A stretch of 64,000 nucleotides of DNA from Flaviflexus massiliensis. Lineage in GTDB: Bacteria; Actinomycetota; Actinomycetes; Actinomycetales; Actinomycetaceae. The notes beneath the pieces are model-generated. The model was not told where the DNA came from. It saw only the letters and a list, made by a program, of their open reading frames with translations, and did not search any database. The position numbers and the translations under genes are program-made. The first letter of the stretch is position 1, and each line of letters starts with the position of its first letter. Below are positions 1 through 8,561 of the stretch, piece after piece. Location: NCBI RefSeq assembly GCF_001375495.1, contig NZ_LN831058.1, forward strand, positions 1,322,768 through 1,386,767, given 5' to 3'.

Positions 1-1677
1 GTCAGCAACTGCCTGAGCGTCACCGGTGATCATGACGACCTGCGAGCCTTGAGCGTGAAGAGCGTCAACGGCATCGCGAGACTCGGGACGGATTTCGTCA
101 GCGAGTCTGAGACCACCAATCACTTCACCGTCTGCCAGTACATGGAGAATGATTGCGCCCTCTTCTCGCCACTGTTCAGCGATGGGAAGCTCCTGAGCGG
201 AACGCTCCTCGAGCAGGTAAGGGCCACCGACTTCAATCGCTGTTCCGTTGACTGCGGCTTTGACGCCGACAGCAGGGGAGGAAGAGAAATCGGAGGAGGT
301 TGGAACTTCAAGCTGACGATTCTGTGCGGCACCGGTAATGGCGCGAGCAAGCGGGTGCTCACTGCCTGCTTCAGCTGCTGCTGCCAGAGCGAGTACCGAG
401 TTTTCGGTGTGGTCACCAACAGGTTCTATTCCGGTTACGGTGGGCTCGCCCTTGCTCAGGGTGCCGGTCTTATCGAACAGGACAGTATCGACGCTTCGCA
501 TCGATTCAAGAGCGAGACGATCCTTGATGAGGACACCGCCGCGCGCTGCACGTTCGGTTGCGATGGAGACAACCAAGGGAATGGCGAGTCCGAGAGCGTG
601 AGGGCAGGCGATGACGAGCACGGTAATCGTTCGAACAACGGCTTCGTTCGGTGTGCCAACAAATGCCCAGACAATGGCTGTGATGATGGCCGCTCCGAGA
701 GCAAACCAGAATAGCCAAGCTGCAGCCCTGTCTGCGATGCGTTGCGCACGTGACGAGGACGCTTGAGCATCAGAGACAAGCTTCTGGATTCCCGCTAGGG
801 CAGTATCGTCACCGGTTGCTGTGACCTCGACCCTCAAGCCGGAGTCGGTGGCGATCGTGCCAGCCACGACATTGTCGCCGATTTCGCGGCGCACAGTTGT
901 CGATTCACCCGTCACCATCGACTCGTCCATGGAAGCAGAGCCATCGACAATGCGACCATCGGCCGGTACGGATGAACCCGGGCGGACGATGACTACGTCG
1001 CCGACCATGAGATCAGCGGGGGACACCTTGATGACTTCATCGCCGTCCACCTTCTCTGCCTCATCCGGAAGCAGAGCAGCAAGTGAATCCAGGGCAGATG
1101 TGGTTTGAGCCAGTGACCTCATCTCAATCCAGTGCCCAAGGAGCATGATGACTACGAGGAGGGCAAGCTCCCACCAGAAGTTCAACTGGTGATTGAGCAG
1201 ATTAAGAGAAGCACCCCAGGACGAGATGAAGGCGACGGTGATGGCCAGGCCGATGAGGAGCATCATGCCGGGCTGGCGCGAACGAATCTCGATGACAGCA
1301 CCCGTCAGGAACGGCCAACCACCCCAGAGGTACATGATTGTGCCCAGAATTGGCGATACCCAAGGGGCCCACTCAGCATCTGGCACCTGGTAGCCAAGGA
1401 GATCAGCAAACATGTCGTTGAAAATGACAACGGGGATTGCCATGACGAGCATGATCCAGAACAGCCTGCGGAACTGGCCAACATGATCTCCGTGATCACC
1501 ATGCCCGCCGTGTCCACCATGTCCTGAACCATGGTCGTGTCCTGCATGGCCGGCATGTGGCTTATGGCCCGAGTGGTCTCCAGGGGCTTGATCAGAGTCG
1601 ATCACGGCCGCACCCTTGACGTGAGATTCGGTTCCACGACCGTGATGCTCGTGATGAGAGTCGTGCTCTGTGCTCAT
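1..1677 (-). CDS. copB: Copper-translocating P-type ATPase, CopB-like (5' part, runs off left edge)
   Basis: Only the first 559 codons are in the window; the gene continues past base 1. The N-terminus (about residues 1-50) is a His/Gly-rich tail with many H, HG and GH repeats instead of a CxxC heavy-metal domain. Membrane segments follow, then the actuator motif TGES, the intramembrane CPH motif (ACPHALGL) and the phosphorylation site DKTGT. CPH plus a His-rich N-terminus is the signature of CopB-type P1B ATPases, which export Cu(I) or Cu(II) across the cytoplasmic membrane; the usual CopA has CPC. A perfect CsoR-like inverted repeat sits 58 bases upstream of the ATG, so copper-responsive derepression is likely. 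Copper specificity is inferred from family motifs. Family assignment is very secure. Confidence 0.93.
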   Translation of the reverse strand, partial: MSTEHDSHHEHHGRGTESHVKGAAVIDSDQAPGDHSGHKPHAGHAGHDHGSGHGGHGGHGDHGDHVGQFRRLFWIMLVMAIPVVIFNDMFADLLGYQVPDAEWAPWVSPILGTIMYLWGGWPFLTGAVIEIRSRQPGMMLLIGLAITVAFISSWGASLNLLNHQLNFWWELALLVVIMLLGHWIEMRSLAQTTSALDSLAALLPDEAEKVDGDEVIKVSPADLMVGDVVIVRPGSSVPADGRIVDGSASMDESMVTGESTTVRREIGDNVVAGTIATDSGLRVEVTATGDDTALAGIQKLVSDAQASSSRAQRIADRAAAWLFWFALGAAIITAIVWAFVGTPNEAVVRTITVLVIACPHALGLAIPLVVSIATERAARGGVLIKDRLALESMRSVDTVLFDKTGTLSKGEPTVTGIEPVGDHTENSVLALAAAAEAGSEHPLARAITGAAQNRQLEVPTSSDFSSSPAVGVKAAVNGTAIEVGGPYLLEERSAQELPIAEQWREEGAIILHVLADGEVIGGLRLADEIRPESRDAVDALHAQGSQVVMITGDAQAVAD

Positions 1678-1984
1678 GTAGGTCCGCTTTCTCCTCTTTA
1701 TTTGTCATCTGACTGGTCATTTACACTTCGACCATATACCCCCGAGGGGTATACGTCAATGCTTTGTGTCCGTATTTTCATGACCAAACCCGGCTCTTGT
1801 GGGCAGGTTCTGTCAGTGCCGTTGAGTCGAATACTGAATTCTTGAGAATAAGTCGGGAGTTAAAGGCGGAGTGCTTGCCTTAACTCACAAGATCCGTACC
1901 TGCTGCGGAGTTGAACCCGACAGCAGACTCATTGCAGAAACTTGGGATGTTGGATGGGGATACAGTTCGGACAAGGAGGTAATC
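1678..1984. other. Intergenic region between copper ATPase and DUF1801 remnant
   Basis: About 300 bases hold the CsoR-like box at 1735-1753 and, at 1973-1979, an AAGGAGG ribosome binding site for the DUF1801 reading frame. I see no other gene or structured RNA here. Confidence 0.6.
1735..1753. promoter_or_regulatory. CsoR-type copper operator
   Basis: TATACCCC at 1735-1742 and GGGGTATA at 1746-1753 form a perfect 8+8 inverted repeat with a 3-base spacer. This matches the known layout of actinobacterial CsoR/RicR operators, a GTATACCCC-type arm and its mirror. It lies upstream of the copper ATPase read leftwards. No csoR gene is present in this window. Confidence 0.8.
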
Positions 1985-2347
1985 ATGGCGGACAAAGTGG
2001 CAAGTGTTGAGGAGTATTTGGATGGAGTGAATCCTGAGTTCCGCAGTGAACTCGAGCGGATACGCGAATTTGTAACCCATCTTGTTCCCGGTCTTGAAGA
2101 AACAATTAGCTATCGAATGCCGACCCTGAAATAGAAGAGGTGGGCTCTCGTCTATTTCACCGCTTCAAAGAAGCACATAAGCTTCTATCCATCATCGTGG
2201 GCGATCGATGAACTGAGGGACCGACTCGATGGATACAACACCACAGCGCACGCTGTGCAATTCACTCTAAAGAATCCGCTTCCGAAGGAGTTGATCGAAG
2301 ACCGAGCGGGGGTTTATGTGCGTCAGATTGATGCTGAGTTGAACTAG
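1985..2347 (+). pseudogene. DUF1801 (YdhG-like) protein interrupted by an in-frame amber codon
   Basis: From the ATG at 1985, behind a strong AAGGAGG site, the frame reads 49 codons ending in the family motif SYRMPTLK. It then meets TAG at 2132-2134. Reading on in the same frame without any shift gives the rest of a DUF1801 domain (RWALVYFTASKKHISFYP and on) to the natural stop at 2345-2347. Relatives have Tyr after the PTLK-like motif, so a TAT or TAC to TAG change would explain it. The full frame is 121 codons, the normal size. DUF1801 proteins are small cytoplasmic proteins sometimes called iron chaperones; the function is not settled. It is probably a recent pseudogene; readthrough or an assembly error are the alternatives. 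Confidence 0.8.
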
Positions 2348-2566
2348 AGAATGAGCGATCTCTGAACAGGCTGTAGCGAACGAGGAGAAGTCATCCTCGG
2401 AACAATGCTTACTTCAAATTGAAACTGATGAGTTTGCGTGTGAGTCAAATGGGAATTTGGCGAGGGTTGGGGATTTTACATTGACCTCGACAATTTCCTT
2501 GGTGGGTGAACGACTGTCAGTCCTCTTGGGACAAGCCTGAAGCCGAGCTGATCGTACGTGAAATCC

Positions 2567-2608
2567 GTAGGTGGAGGGGTGAACAATTCTGTCCACCCCT
2601 CCACCTAC
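2567..2608 (-). terminator. Stem-loop downstream of the oxidoreductase gene
   Basis: Arms 2567-2581 and 2594-2608 are exactly complementary over 15 bases (GTAGGTGGAGGGGTG and its complement) around a 12-base loop. It lies 15 bases past the leftward oxidoreductase stop. There is no long U tract, so efficiency is uncertain. Confidence 0.6.
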
Positions 2609-2623
2609 ATCTACAGATCGGTT

Positions 2624-3601
2624 CTAGATAGTGACGACCGTCCTGCCGTGGCCGTGGCCGGTCTTAATACGAGCGAGAGCATCGGGTGCCTGGTCGAGCG
2701 GAACGACATGCGCCAACATCGGGTCAAGGGAACCGTCAGCGACAGCCGCCATCAACTCCTCCAGCATCGCTCTCAGATCAGCCTGTGCTTTTTCGTCGCC
2801 GTGGGAATGTGCGGCACCGAGCGCAATTTCGTGAAGCGAAACTGCGTAGGTGAATGGCTCGATCACGGAACCATCGGGCCGGCCTGCAATCGACACAAGC
2901 CCACCACCATGGACCAGTATGGAGAGGTTTTCGGTTGCGGATTCTGCACTGACCGTGTCGATAACGGCGTCCACCCCTCGGCTGTTGGTCAGTTCCTTGA
3001 CGCGTTCCACCACGTTTTCCGTGCGGTAGTTGATGACCTCGTCCGCGCCGAGCTTCCTGACGCGTTCAATGTTTGCTTCAGAACAGGTGGTGATGACCTT
3101 TGCGCCCATCTTTTTCGCGAGCTGGATGGCATATCCACCAACGTCACCGGCACCGGCAGTGATGAGAATTGTTTGTCCGGCAGATACGTGAAGACGGCGG
3201 TGAACCGCCTGGAATGCTGTCATGCCAGCGCACGGGAGTGCGGCTGCCTGCTCGAACGTGACTTCGTCGGGGATGGTGGCGAGGATTGTGGCTGGCGCGG
3301 TGACGAACTCGGCGAGTCCGCCTTCTCGGCGCAGATCACCGTGGAAGACTACGTGCTGACCGATCTCGAATTCGGTAACTCCCTCACCGAGAGCCTCGAT
3401 CGTTCCTGCTGCGTCGAGACCCAGCACGTGTGGCCAGGACCATGCAGGATTGCCGCCGCCAGCTACTCCCACATCAACCGGGTTGAGGCCGCAGGCATGG
3501 ACGCGGATGAGAATTTCACCCGGTCCTGCGGTCGGTTCGTCAATTACACCGAGTCGGAGTGTGTCGGGAGTGCCCGGCTGGTCGAGCAGAATTGCCTTCA
3601 A
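2624..3601 (-). CDS. NADP-dependent zinc-less alcohol dehydrogenase / quinone oxidoreductase family protein
   Basis: MDR-superfamily protein of about 325 residues. The N-terminal GroES-like half contains HACGLNPVDVGVAGG. The cofactor-binding half has the Rossmann motif AGAGDVGGYAIQLAK, followed by TTCSEANIERVRKLGADEVINY, read as two adjacent segments. The Cys/His zinc ligands of true alcohol dehydrogenases are absent, as in NADPH:quinone oxidoreductases. I chose the TTG at 3601, giving LKAILLDQPG, because the conserved N-terminus begins there and AGGA lies just upstream; the frame is open up to 3712. It is a cytoplasmic NAD(P)H-dependent reductase. The substrate cannot be told. It is transcribed alone and ends at a strong hairpin. 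Confidence 0.88.
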   Translation of the reverse strand: MKAILLDQPGTPDTLRLGVIDEPTAGPGEILIRVHACGLNPVDVGVAGGGNPAWSWPHVLGLDAAGTIEALGEGVTEFEIGQHVVFHGDLRREGGLAEFVTAPATILATIPDEVTFEQAAALPCAGMTAFQAVHRRLHVSAGQTILITAGAGDVGGYAIQLAKKMGAKVITTCSEANIERVRKLGADEVINYRTENVVERVKELTNSRGVDAVIDTVSAESATENLSILVHGGGLVSIAGRPDGSVIEPFTYAVSLHEIALGAAHSHGDEKAQADLRAMLEELMAAVADGSLDPMLAHVVPLDQAPDALARIKTGHGHGRTVVTI

Positions 3602-3811
3602 GTACGGATCCTTTTGTGTTCCATGTGACTCGAGCAAGGTAGTCGCTCGTAGCGGAGAGTGAATACATCGCATGCTACTCGCGCTTGCTGTCTCCACCTG
3701 GTGGGTTCGCAACGGGTGAGATGGGGACTAAATTGACGTTCGAGAAGAGATTGATCGGTTCGCGTGGGTCGCCGGATTGACGGAAGTCTCCCCGTCCATC
3801 ATGGTTAAATT

Positions 3812-5011
3812 GTGACACGAATTGAGCCTTCAGATCGGCCCACGGCCCGACACGTTCTCGGGGTTTTTACAAGGCTGGGACTGACCTCTTTCGGTGGGCC
3901 CGTTGCTCACCTTGGCTACTTCCGTGATGAATTCGTGAAGCGTAAGAACTGGTTATCTGACAGGGACTACGCGGACCTGGTGGCGCTGTGCCAATTCCTT
4001 CCCGGGCCCTCCTCCTCGCAGGTGGGGATGGCGATCGGCCTGCACCGTGCCGGCGGGCTGGGCATGCTCGCCGCCTGGATTGGTTTCACCCTTCCGTCAG
4101 CGATTCTGCTCGTTCTCTTTGCGGTTGGCCTGACAGCGGTCGGGGATACTGCCGGGGCGGGATGGTTGCTGGGACTCAAAGCCGCGGCAGTTGCCGTTGT
4201 CGCACACGCCGTCTGGGGCATGGCAAAGTCGCTCACACCCGATGCGAAGCGAGCAACGATCGCGCTTGTCACCCTCCTGATCGTCATCCTCTTCCCGGGG
4301 GTGCTTTCCCAAGTCATTGCCATCCTCGTTGCAGGGATTGTTGGCTGGCTCTGGTTGGGAGATTCTGAGAAACGGGATGACATTGTCTCTGACATCAAAG
4401 TTGGGATCCCGCGTGCCGTGGCAGTTATCTGCCTCGGCTTGTTTTTTCTCCTCCTCGTTGGACTTCCCCTTCTTGCGTCACTGACGTCCCAGCCCATTAT
4501 TGGCCAGATTGATACCTACTACCGTGCTGGTGCCCTCGTGTTCGGTGGAGGTCATGTGGTTCTTCCGCTCCTCGAGGCAGAGACGGTACAAACCGGTCTT
4601 GTCACCCACGACCAGTTCTTGGCGGGATACGGGGCTGCGCAGGCTGTGCCAGGGCCACTGTTCACCTTCGCGGCCTACCTCGGTTACGTCTCCGTGGGCG
4701 GGGGAGTGGCGGGTGCTGTTGTCGCCCTGCTCGCAATCTTTCTCCCATCCGTTCTCCTCATCGTCGGCATCATCCCCTTCTGGGAAGGTCTCCGTCACCG
4801 CAGCCGGGTCCGCAGGGTCCTTTCCGGAGTTAACGCCGGCGTGGTCGGTATCCTTGCAGCCGCTCTCTATACTCCCGTCTTCACCTCGGGCATTACCGGA
4901 CCCGAAACTTTTGGGGTCATGGCGGTGGCATTGGTGGCGCTCGCGGTCTGGAAGCAACCGGCGTGGCTGGTCGTGCTTGGATCCGCTCTCCTTGGACTGG
5001 TCTTTCTCTAA
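3812..5011 (+). CDS. chrA: Chromate transporter, two-domain CHR family
   Basis: A 399-residue integral membrane protein. The first CHR domain carries the family signature LTSFGGPVAHLGYFRDEF near residue 24 and CQFLPGPSSSQ near residue 60. The second half repeats it as LVFGGGHVVLPLLE and AQAVPGPLFTFA. About ten hydrophobic segments and this length fit the long-chain CHR proteins that export chromate or sulfate-like oxyanions. The start is GTG at 3812. No chrB-like regulator is adjacent, so the role could be general anion transport rather than chromate resistance. Family assignment is secure and the substrate is inferred. Confidence 0.92.
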   Translation: MTRIEPSDRPTARHVLGVFTRLGLTSFGGPVAHLGYFRDEFVKRKNWLSDRDYADLVALCQFLPGPSSSQVGMAIGLHRAGGLGMLAAWIGFTLPSAILLVLFAVGLTAVGDTAGAGWLLGLKAAAVAVVAHAVWGMAKSLTPDAKRATIALVTLLIVILFPGVLSQVIAILVAGIVGWLWLGDSEKRDDIVSDIKVGIPRAVAVICLGLFFLLLVGLPLLASLTSQPIIGQIDTYYRAGALVFGGGHVVLPLLEAETVQTGLVTHDQFLAGYGAAQAVPGPLFTFAAYLGYVSVGGGVAGAVVALLAIFLPSVLLIVGIIPFWEGLRHRSRVRRVLSGVNAGVVGILAAALYTPVFTSGITGPETFGVMAVALVALAVWKQPAWLVVLGSALLGLVFL

Positions 5012-5104
5012 TTCAGCTTGTGGCCGCGCTTGCTCTCAGGTGACTGGTGCGATCTCAGGATAGTTCGATAACCGCGTCCCACTCGTGGCTCTCGTCATTC
5101 CATG

Positions 5105-5806
5105 TCAGATCGCATTCCCAGTGCTGTTCCACTCGTCGGCGGGGTTGAATGAGAAAACTTTGCCGCTCAAGTGAGTGCCGTCAATCGTTTCGTAATCAAA
5201 CTTCGTGTCAACCGGGTCGGTCATTTCGAGCTCGACTGCAAGCTCACACATGTCTTGACCGGTTTCAGGGCGCGCGGGGTCGTGAATGATCGCAGAAGGC
5301 GGCTCCTCGATGGTTGTTTGAGTGATCGACCAATTCTCACCCGACCAGTTCATCTCACAATTCCAGTGAATGGTGACCCGCTGATCTATCTTGTCCGCAC
5401 CAACGGCTGATCCGCTCATGACATAACCGGATCCCATCGAATCTGCGGCTTCCTCAAGAGGTTCGTATTCGTCATCTCCGGTGAATTGCACCTGGTCAGG
5501 ATTGACGACGGCTTCGAGTACGCTCTCCTGACACTGATTGGGTGCAGAGGTCAGATCATCCGGTGACGGGGTTGATTCAGCAGGAGGAGTGGTTGTCGGT
5601 GGCTCGGATGTCTCTGCATCCGTCGGCTCATCAGCCACCTCCGTCGTGTCGTCGGATGGTGTTTCGGGTGCCGGTTCGGTGGTTGGTGTCGTGCTTTCGG
5701 TTGGCTGCGTTGCTTGTTCGGTGGGTTCCTCACCGGTTTCGGTGCTATCCGAGCAACCAGCAAGGACGATCCCGGCGGCCGCCAGTGCCAGTAGTTTCCG
5801 TGTCAT
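5105..5806 (-). CDS. Secreted lipoprotein with acidic Thr/Pro/Glu linker; 3' end apparently frameshifted
   Basis: The start at 5806 gives a lipoprotein signal, MTRKLLALAAAGIVLAGCSD, with lipobox LAGC. An 80-residue linker rich in T, E and P, typical of surface-anchored proteins, comes next, followed by a globular part containing HWNCEMNWSGENWS. The frame stops at 5105-5107 just after ADEWN. In the neighbouring frame the DNA continues with HWECDLTWNDESHEW and stops at 5055-5057. That stretch mirrors the earlier HWNCEMNW motif, so one base has probably been gained or lost near 5128-5140 and the original gene spanned 5055-5806. The function is unknown. A cre-like operator lies about 90 bases upstream. 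Confidence 0.75.
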   Translation of the reverse strand: MTRKLLALAAAGIVLAGCSDSTETGEEPTEQATQPTESTTPTTEPAPETPSDDTTEVADEPTDAETSEPPTTTPPAESTPSPDDLTSAPNQCQESVLEAVVNPDQVQFTGDDEYEPLEEAADSMGSGYVMSGSAVGADKIDQRVTIHWNCEMNWSGENWSITQTTIEEPPSAIIHDPARPETGQDMCELAVELEMTDPVDTKFDYETIDGTHLSGKVFSFNPADEWNSTGNAI

Positions 5807-5893
5807 CGTGATCAGGAATTCCCTCAGCCTTGTATTTGCTGTCACATAACAGCCTAGGGAGGTTATTCGTGCTCGGCATGCGGAGAAAACGAT

Positions 5894-5907
5894 TGAAACC
5901 GCTTACA
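5894..5907. promoter_or_regulatory. LacI/CcpA-type (cre-like) operator candidate
   Basis: TGAAACCGCTTACA matches every position of the degenerate catabolite-responsive consensus TGWAANCGNTNWCA. It lies 88 bases upstream of the lipoprotein start on the opposite strand. A 14-base degenerate site can occur by chance, and no LacI-family regulator is in the window. Confidence 0.35.
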
Positions 5908-6064
5908 AGACTGTTATCCCAACGAATAAACCGCATTAGGAAATGTCTGGAATGAGGTGCGGTTAGTAACAAGAAGCAGGTTAAGAATTGCCTGACTGGT
6001 GTCTCTTGGGGAGGTGGCACGTGCCGACCGTCGATGCGGTGCTTGTGGCCGTGCCAACCGTGAA

Positions 6065-7024
6065 CTAGAGCCAGCCCATGGAGCCGAGAATGACGATCCA
6101 GGCTGCGAGGGTGATGAATGAGACGAGGATGGAAAGCATGACGATGGCGGTGCTGACGTCGGCCTCACCGTAGGGCTCGGCCAGGGAGGGCAGGATGGAA
6201 TAGGTCGGTAGCGCACAGGTGATGATCGCGGCGGCCTTGAGCTCGATCGGCAGGTCCGGAAGCCCGATGGCGATGAGGAGGGTGAGGACGCCGATGGCGA
6301 TGGCGGGCATGGCCACCAGCTTCCCGCTCACCGCAACAAAGACGTCGAGGAGAGCTCCCTTGATCTGTAGCCCGGCAAGGATCCCACCCACCGTGAAGAG
6401 CGCAAGGCCGGTCGTGGTGTTGGCGAGAAGATCCACCGATCGGCCGGCCCAGTCTGGCATGACAAATCCGATGGAGTTGAGGACGAGTGCGAGGGCGATT
6501 GCGATGACAAGGGGGTGGAGGAGGACTTCTCTCGCCGTGGTCTTGAGGCGCTGAATGAGAGAGCCGGAGCCGGTTGCGTGCTCGGCAAGGAACAGGGTGA
6601 GAGGGATGATGAAGACATTATCGACCAGCATGTCCATGCCGACCGCAACACCGGCCCATTCCGGTACGAGGATAAGGAAGATGGGAAGACCCATAAAACC
6701 GTTGTTCGTCCCCGCCATGCCAATACCCATGAAGGTGGCTCGTAGCTTGCTACGCTTCATCACCTTCGCATACAGGTAAGCGAGGCCAAACATGATGATC
6801 GCGGTCAGGGCATAGGTCAGCAAATAGGTGGGGCGAAAGATCTCGGATGCGGCCTTGCCGTAGACGTTGACGAACACGAGGATCGGGAGCGCAATCTTGA
6901 CCACGAAAGTAGAGAGGATCGACATGTCCTCCCGCTTGAATGGACCGAATTGGACTGCAATGTATCCGACTCCCACCACAAGGAAGATCGGGACAATTGC
7001 CGACACGACGAGACTCAACGCCAC
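6065..7024 (-). CDS. AEC (auxin efflux carrier) family permease
   Basis: A 319-residue membrane protein with about ten hydrophobic helices in two five-helix repeats. The central loop after repeat one carries MGIGMAGTNNGFMGLPIF, the Asn-rich substrate-binding motif of AEC proteins (compare malonate and malate carriers). It starts with GTG at 7024 directly before a hydrophobic N-terminus, as usual for the family. AEC members in bacteria export or import organic acids; the substrate cannot be read from the sequence. It stands alone, with its 3' end facing the lipoprotein's promoter region. Confidence 0.9.
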   Translation of the reverse strand: MALSLVVSAIVPIFLVVGVGYIAVQFGPFKREDMSILSTFVVKIALPILVFVNVYGKAASEIFRPTYLLTYALTAIIMFGLAYLYAKVMKRSKLRATFMGIGMAGTNNGFMGLPIFLILVPEWAGVAVGMDMLVDNVFIIPLTLFLAEHATGSGSLIQRLKTTAREVLLHPLVIAIALALVLNSIGFVMPDWAGRSVDLLANTTTGLALFTVGGILAGLQIKGALLDVFVAVSGKLVAMPAIAIGVLTLLIAIGLPDLPIELKAAAIITCALPTYSILPSLAEPYGEADVSTAIVMLSILVSFITLAAWIVILGSMGWL

Positions 7025-7244
7025 TCACTTTCGTTTCAACATCCGGTTCCCGATCGACAGTGCACCGGACCCTACGGGTACACCCTAGGGCACACCGTTC
7101 CGATGTGACCTTACTTGCGAGGTTTTGCATTCGTCCTTAACGATATGCTGTCGCTCCGTCACGATCGAAGCACCAAAACCAGAATGGATTTTGTATCAAT
7201 TGCTCCGGCGGTAGTGGATTGCCGCGGTTGCTAGGATCCCCTGC

Positions 7245-7745
7245 ATGGTAACACTGCTCGTTATGAGGCATGCCAAATCATCCTGGAACACAGGGGTCGA
7301 GGACTCTCTGCGGCCCCTGAATAAACGTGGCCGGCGACAGGGAAATGCGGCGAGGCAGTACCTTGCCGAACAGCATCCTTCAATCGATACGGTTCTTTGC
7401 TCGCCGTCGACTCGCACTCGGCAGACCTGGAAACTCGTACAGGATGCTGGGATTGATGGGCCGGTGACCTATGTGGACGACATCTATGAAGCGGGTGTCA
7501 CCAACCTGATTGCTGCCGTGCGAACTCTGGGAGATGGGGAGACGGTGTTGCTGATCGGGCACTTTCCCGGAGCGCATGACCTCGTCGAGTACTTGGCGGA
7601 GCCGGATGGGAGCCAGGCGTGGGAGAAGCTGGACGATGGATTCGTGACCAGCTCGATCGCCACGCTCACCATCCCCGTTCCGTGGGGACGTGTGAATGAG
7701 GGATGTGGAAGGCTCACCTCGTTCGTAGCGCCGGGCCGAGAATAG
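7245..7745 (+). CDS. SixA-type histidine phosphatase
   Basis: A 166-residue member of the phosphoglycerate-mutase-like superfamily. The catalytic MRHAKSSW motif puts the nucleophilic His at residue 9. The second phosphate-binding Arg lies in CSPSTRTRQT (about residue 58), and the C-terminal catalytic His in LLIGHFPG (about residue 106). The short single-domain form and RHAKSSW sequence resemble SixA, the phosphohistidine phosphatase acting on phospho-His proteins. The cellular substrate is unknown in actinobacteria. ATG 7245 is preceded by an AGGA site. Cytoplasmic. Confidence 0.88.
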   Translation: MVTLLVMRHAKSSWNTGVEDSLRPLNKRGRRQGNAARQYLAEQHPSIDTVLCSPSTRTRQTWKLVQDAGIDGPVTYVDDIYEAGVTNLIAAVRTLGDGETVLLIGHFPGAHDLVEYLAEPDGSQAWEKLDDGFVTSSIATLTIPVPWGRVNEGCGRLTSFVAPGRE

Positions 7746-7904
7746 ATGACGACGAATTTGACAGTTCAACGGTTGGGTATAAGTTGTTCAGTTTTGGCTC
7801 TTCGATGAATGCCAGGTGACGTTTGCCCGCGAAATGGGAACTGAGCTTACTGACGGCTACGATTGACGGAAAGCTTATCTGCGAGGGCTATAAAAAGAGG
7901 GGCT

Positions 7905-8483
7905 ATGAAGAGGTCGCTGAGGCGCGAAGACTGGTTGACAATTCCCAATATCATCACCCTCGTTCGGCTCCTGCTCCTTATCCCCATCTGCTATCTGCTC
8001 GCGATCGATTCCAGCCCGGTCGTGACGGCGATCCTGCTCGTCACCTTTGGAGCAACCGACTGGATTGACGGCTACGTTGCTCGCCGGTTCAATCAGGTCA
8101 GCAAGGTCGGAGAGATCCTTGACCCCATTGCCGACCGTCTCGGCGTCGCGGTCATCGCCCTCTTTCTCGTCATCGGGCACCATTTGCCCGACTGGATTGC
8201 CTACGTGGTGATCGGAACCGATCTCACCCTCGCCATCATCTACCTGGTTTTCAAGGGAAAGTATCGAGCGAAGGTCAGCTATCTCGGTAAGGTGCGGACC
8301 GCGATCCTCATGGCAGGATTGCCGCTCACCGTGTTTGGTCGAATCTCCCAACTCAGCTTCCTTGGTTCGATTGGCGTCGTTGCCGCCGCGGTCGGTGCCA
8401 TCCTCCACGCCATCACCGGCATCACCTACGCCGCGACCATCTTCAATATGCGCAGGGTGGACCGCACTACGGGTCAGGACTGA
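7905..8483 (+). CDS. CDP-alcohol phosphatidyltransferase
   Basis: A 192-residue membrane enzyme with about six helices. It carries the full family motif D-x2-DG-x2-AR-x8-G-x3-D-x3-D between residues 52 and 77 (D52, D55, D73, D77), the metal and CDP-diacylglycerol binding site. Such enzymes transfer the phosphatidyl group from CDP-diacylglycerol to an alcohol such as glycerol-3-phosphate, myo-inositol phosphate or another phosphatidylglycerol. The exact acceptor cannot be assigned; PgsA- or cardiolipin-synthase-like activity is plausible. ATG 7905 is chosen because GAGGGG lies just upstream. A 13-base direct repeat overlaps the stop codon. Confidence 0.87.
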   Translation: MKRSLRREDWLTIPNIITLVRLLLLIPICYLLAIDSSPVVTAILLVTFGATDWIDGYVARRFNQVSKVGEILDPIADRLGVAVIALFLVIGHHLPDWIAYVVIGTDLTLAIIYLVFKGKYRAKVSYLGKVRTAILMAGLPLTVFGRISQLSFLGSIGVVAAAVGAILHAITGITYAATIFNMRRVDRTTGQD

Positions 8484-8509
8484 TCGTATGTCGAGCCAGG
8501 ACTGATCGT
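8476..8509. repeat. Short direct repeat over the phosphatidyltransferase stop codon
   Basis: CAGGACTGATCGT occurs at 8475-8487 and again at 8497-8509. The first copy contains the TGA stop at 8481-8483, so the repeat looks like a small local duplication of the gene's tail. Confidence 0.6.
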
Positions 8510-8561
8510 TAGCACCAGTTAAGGGATCGGCGGCCAGCATCCAAGCTTGAAGCGTGATTCG

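Noticed and set aside
2558-3628. 356-codon rightward open frame
   Set aside because: It is antisense to the well-supported oxidoreductase and encodes no recognisable family; a codon-phase mirror.
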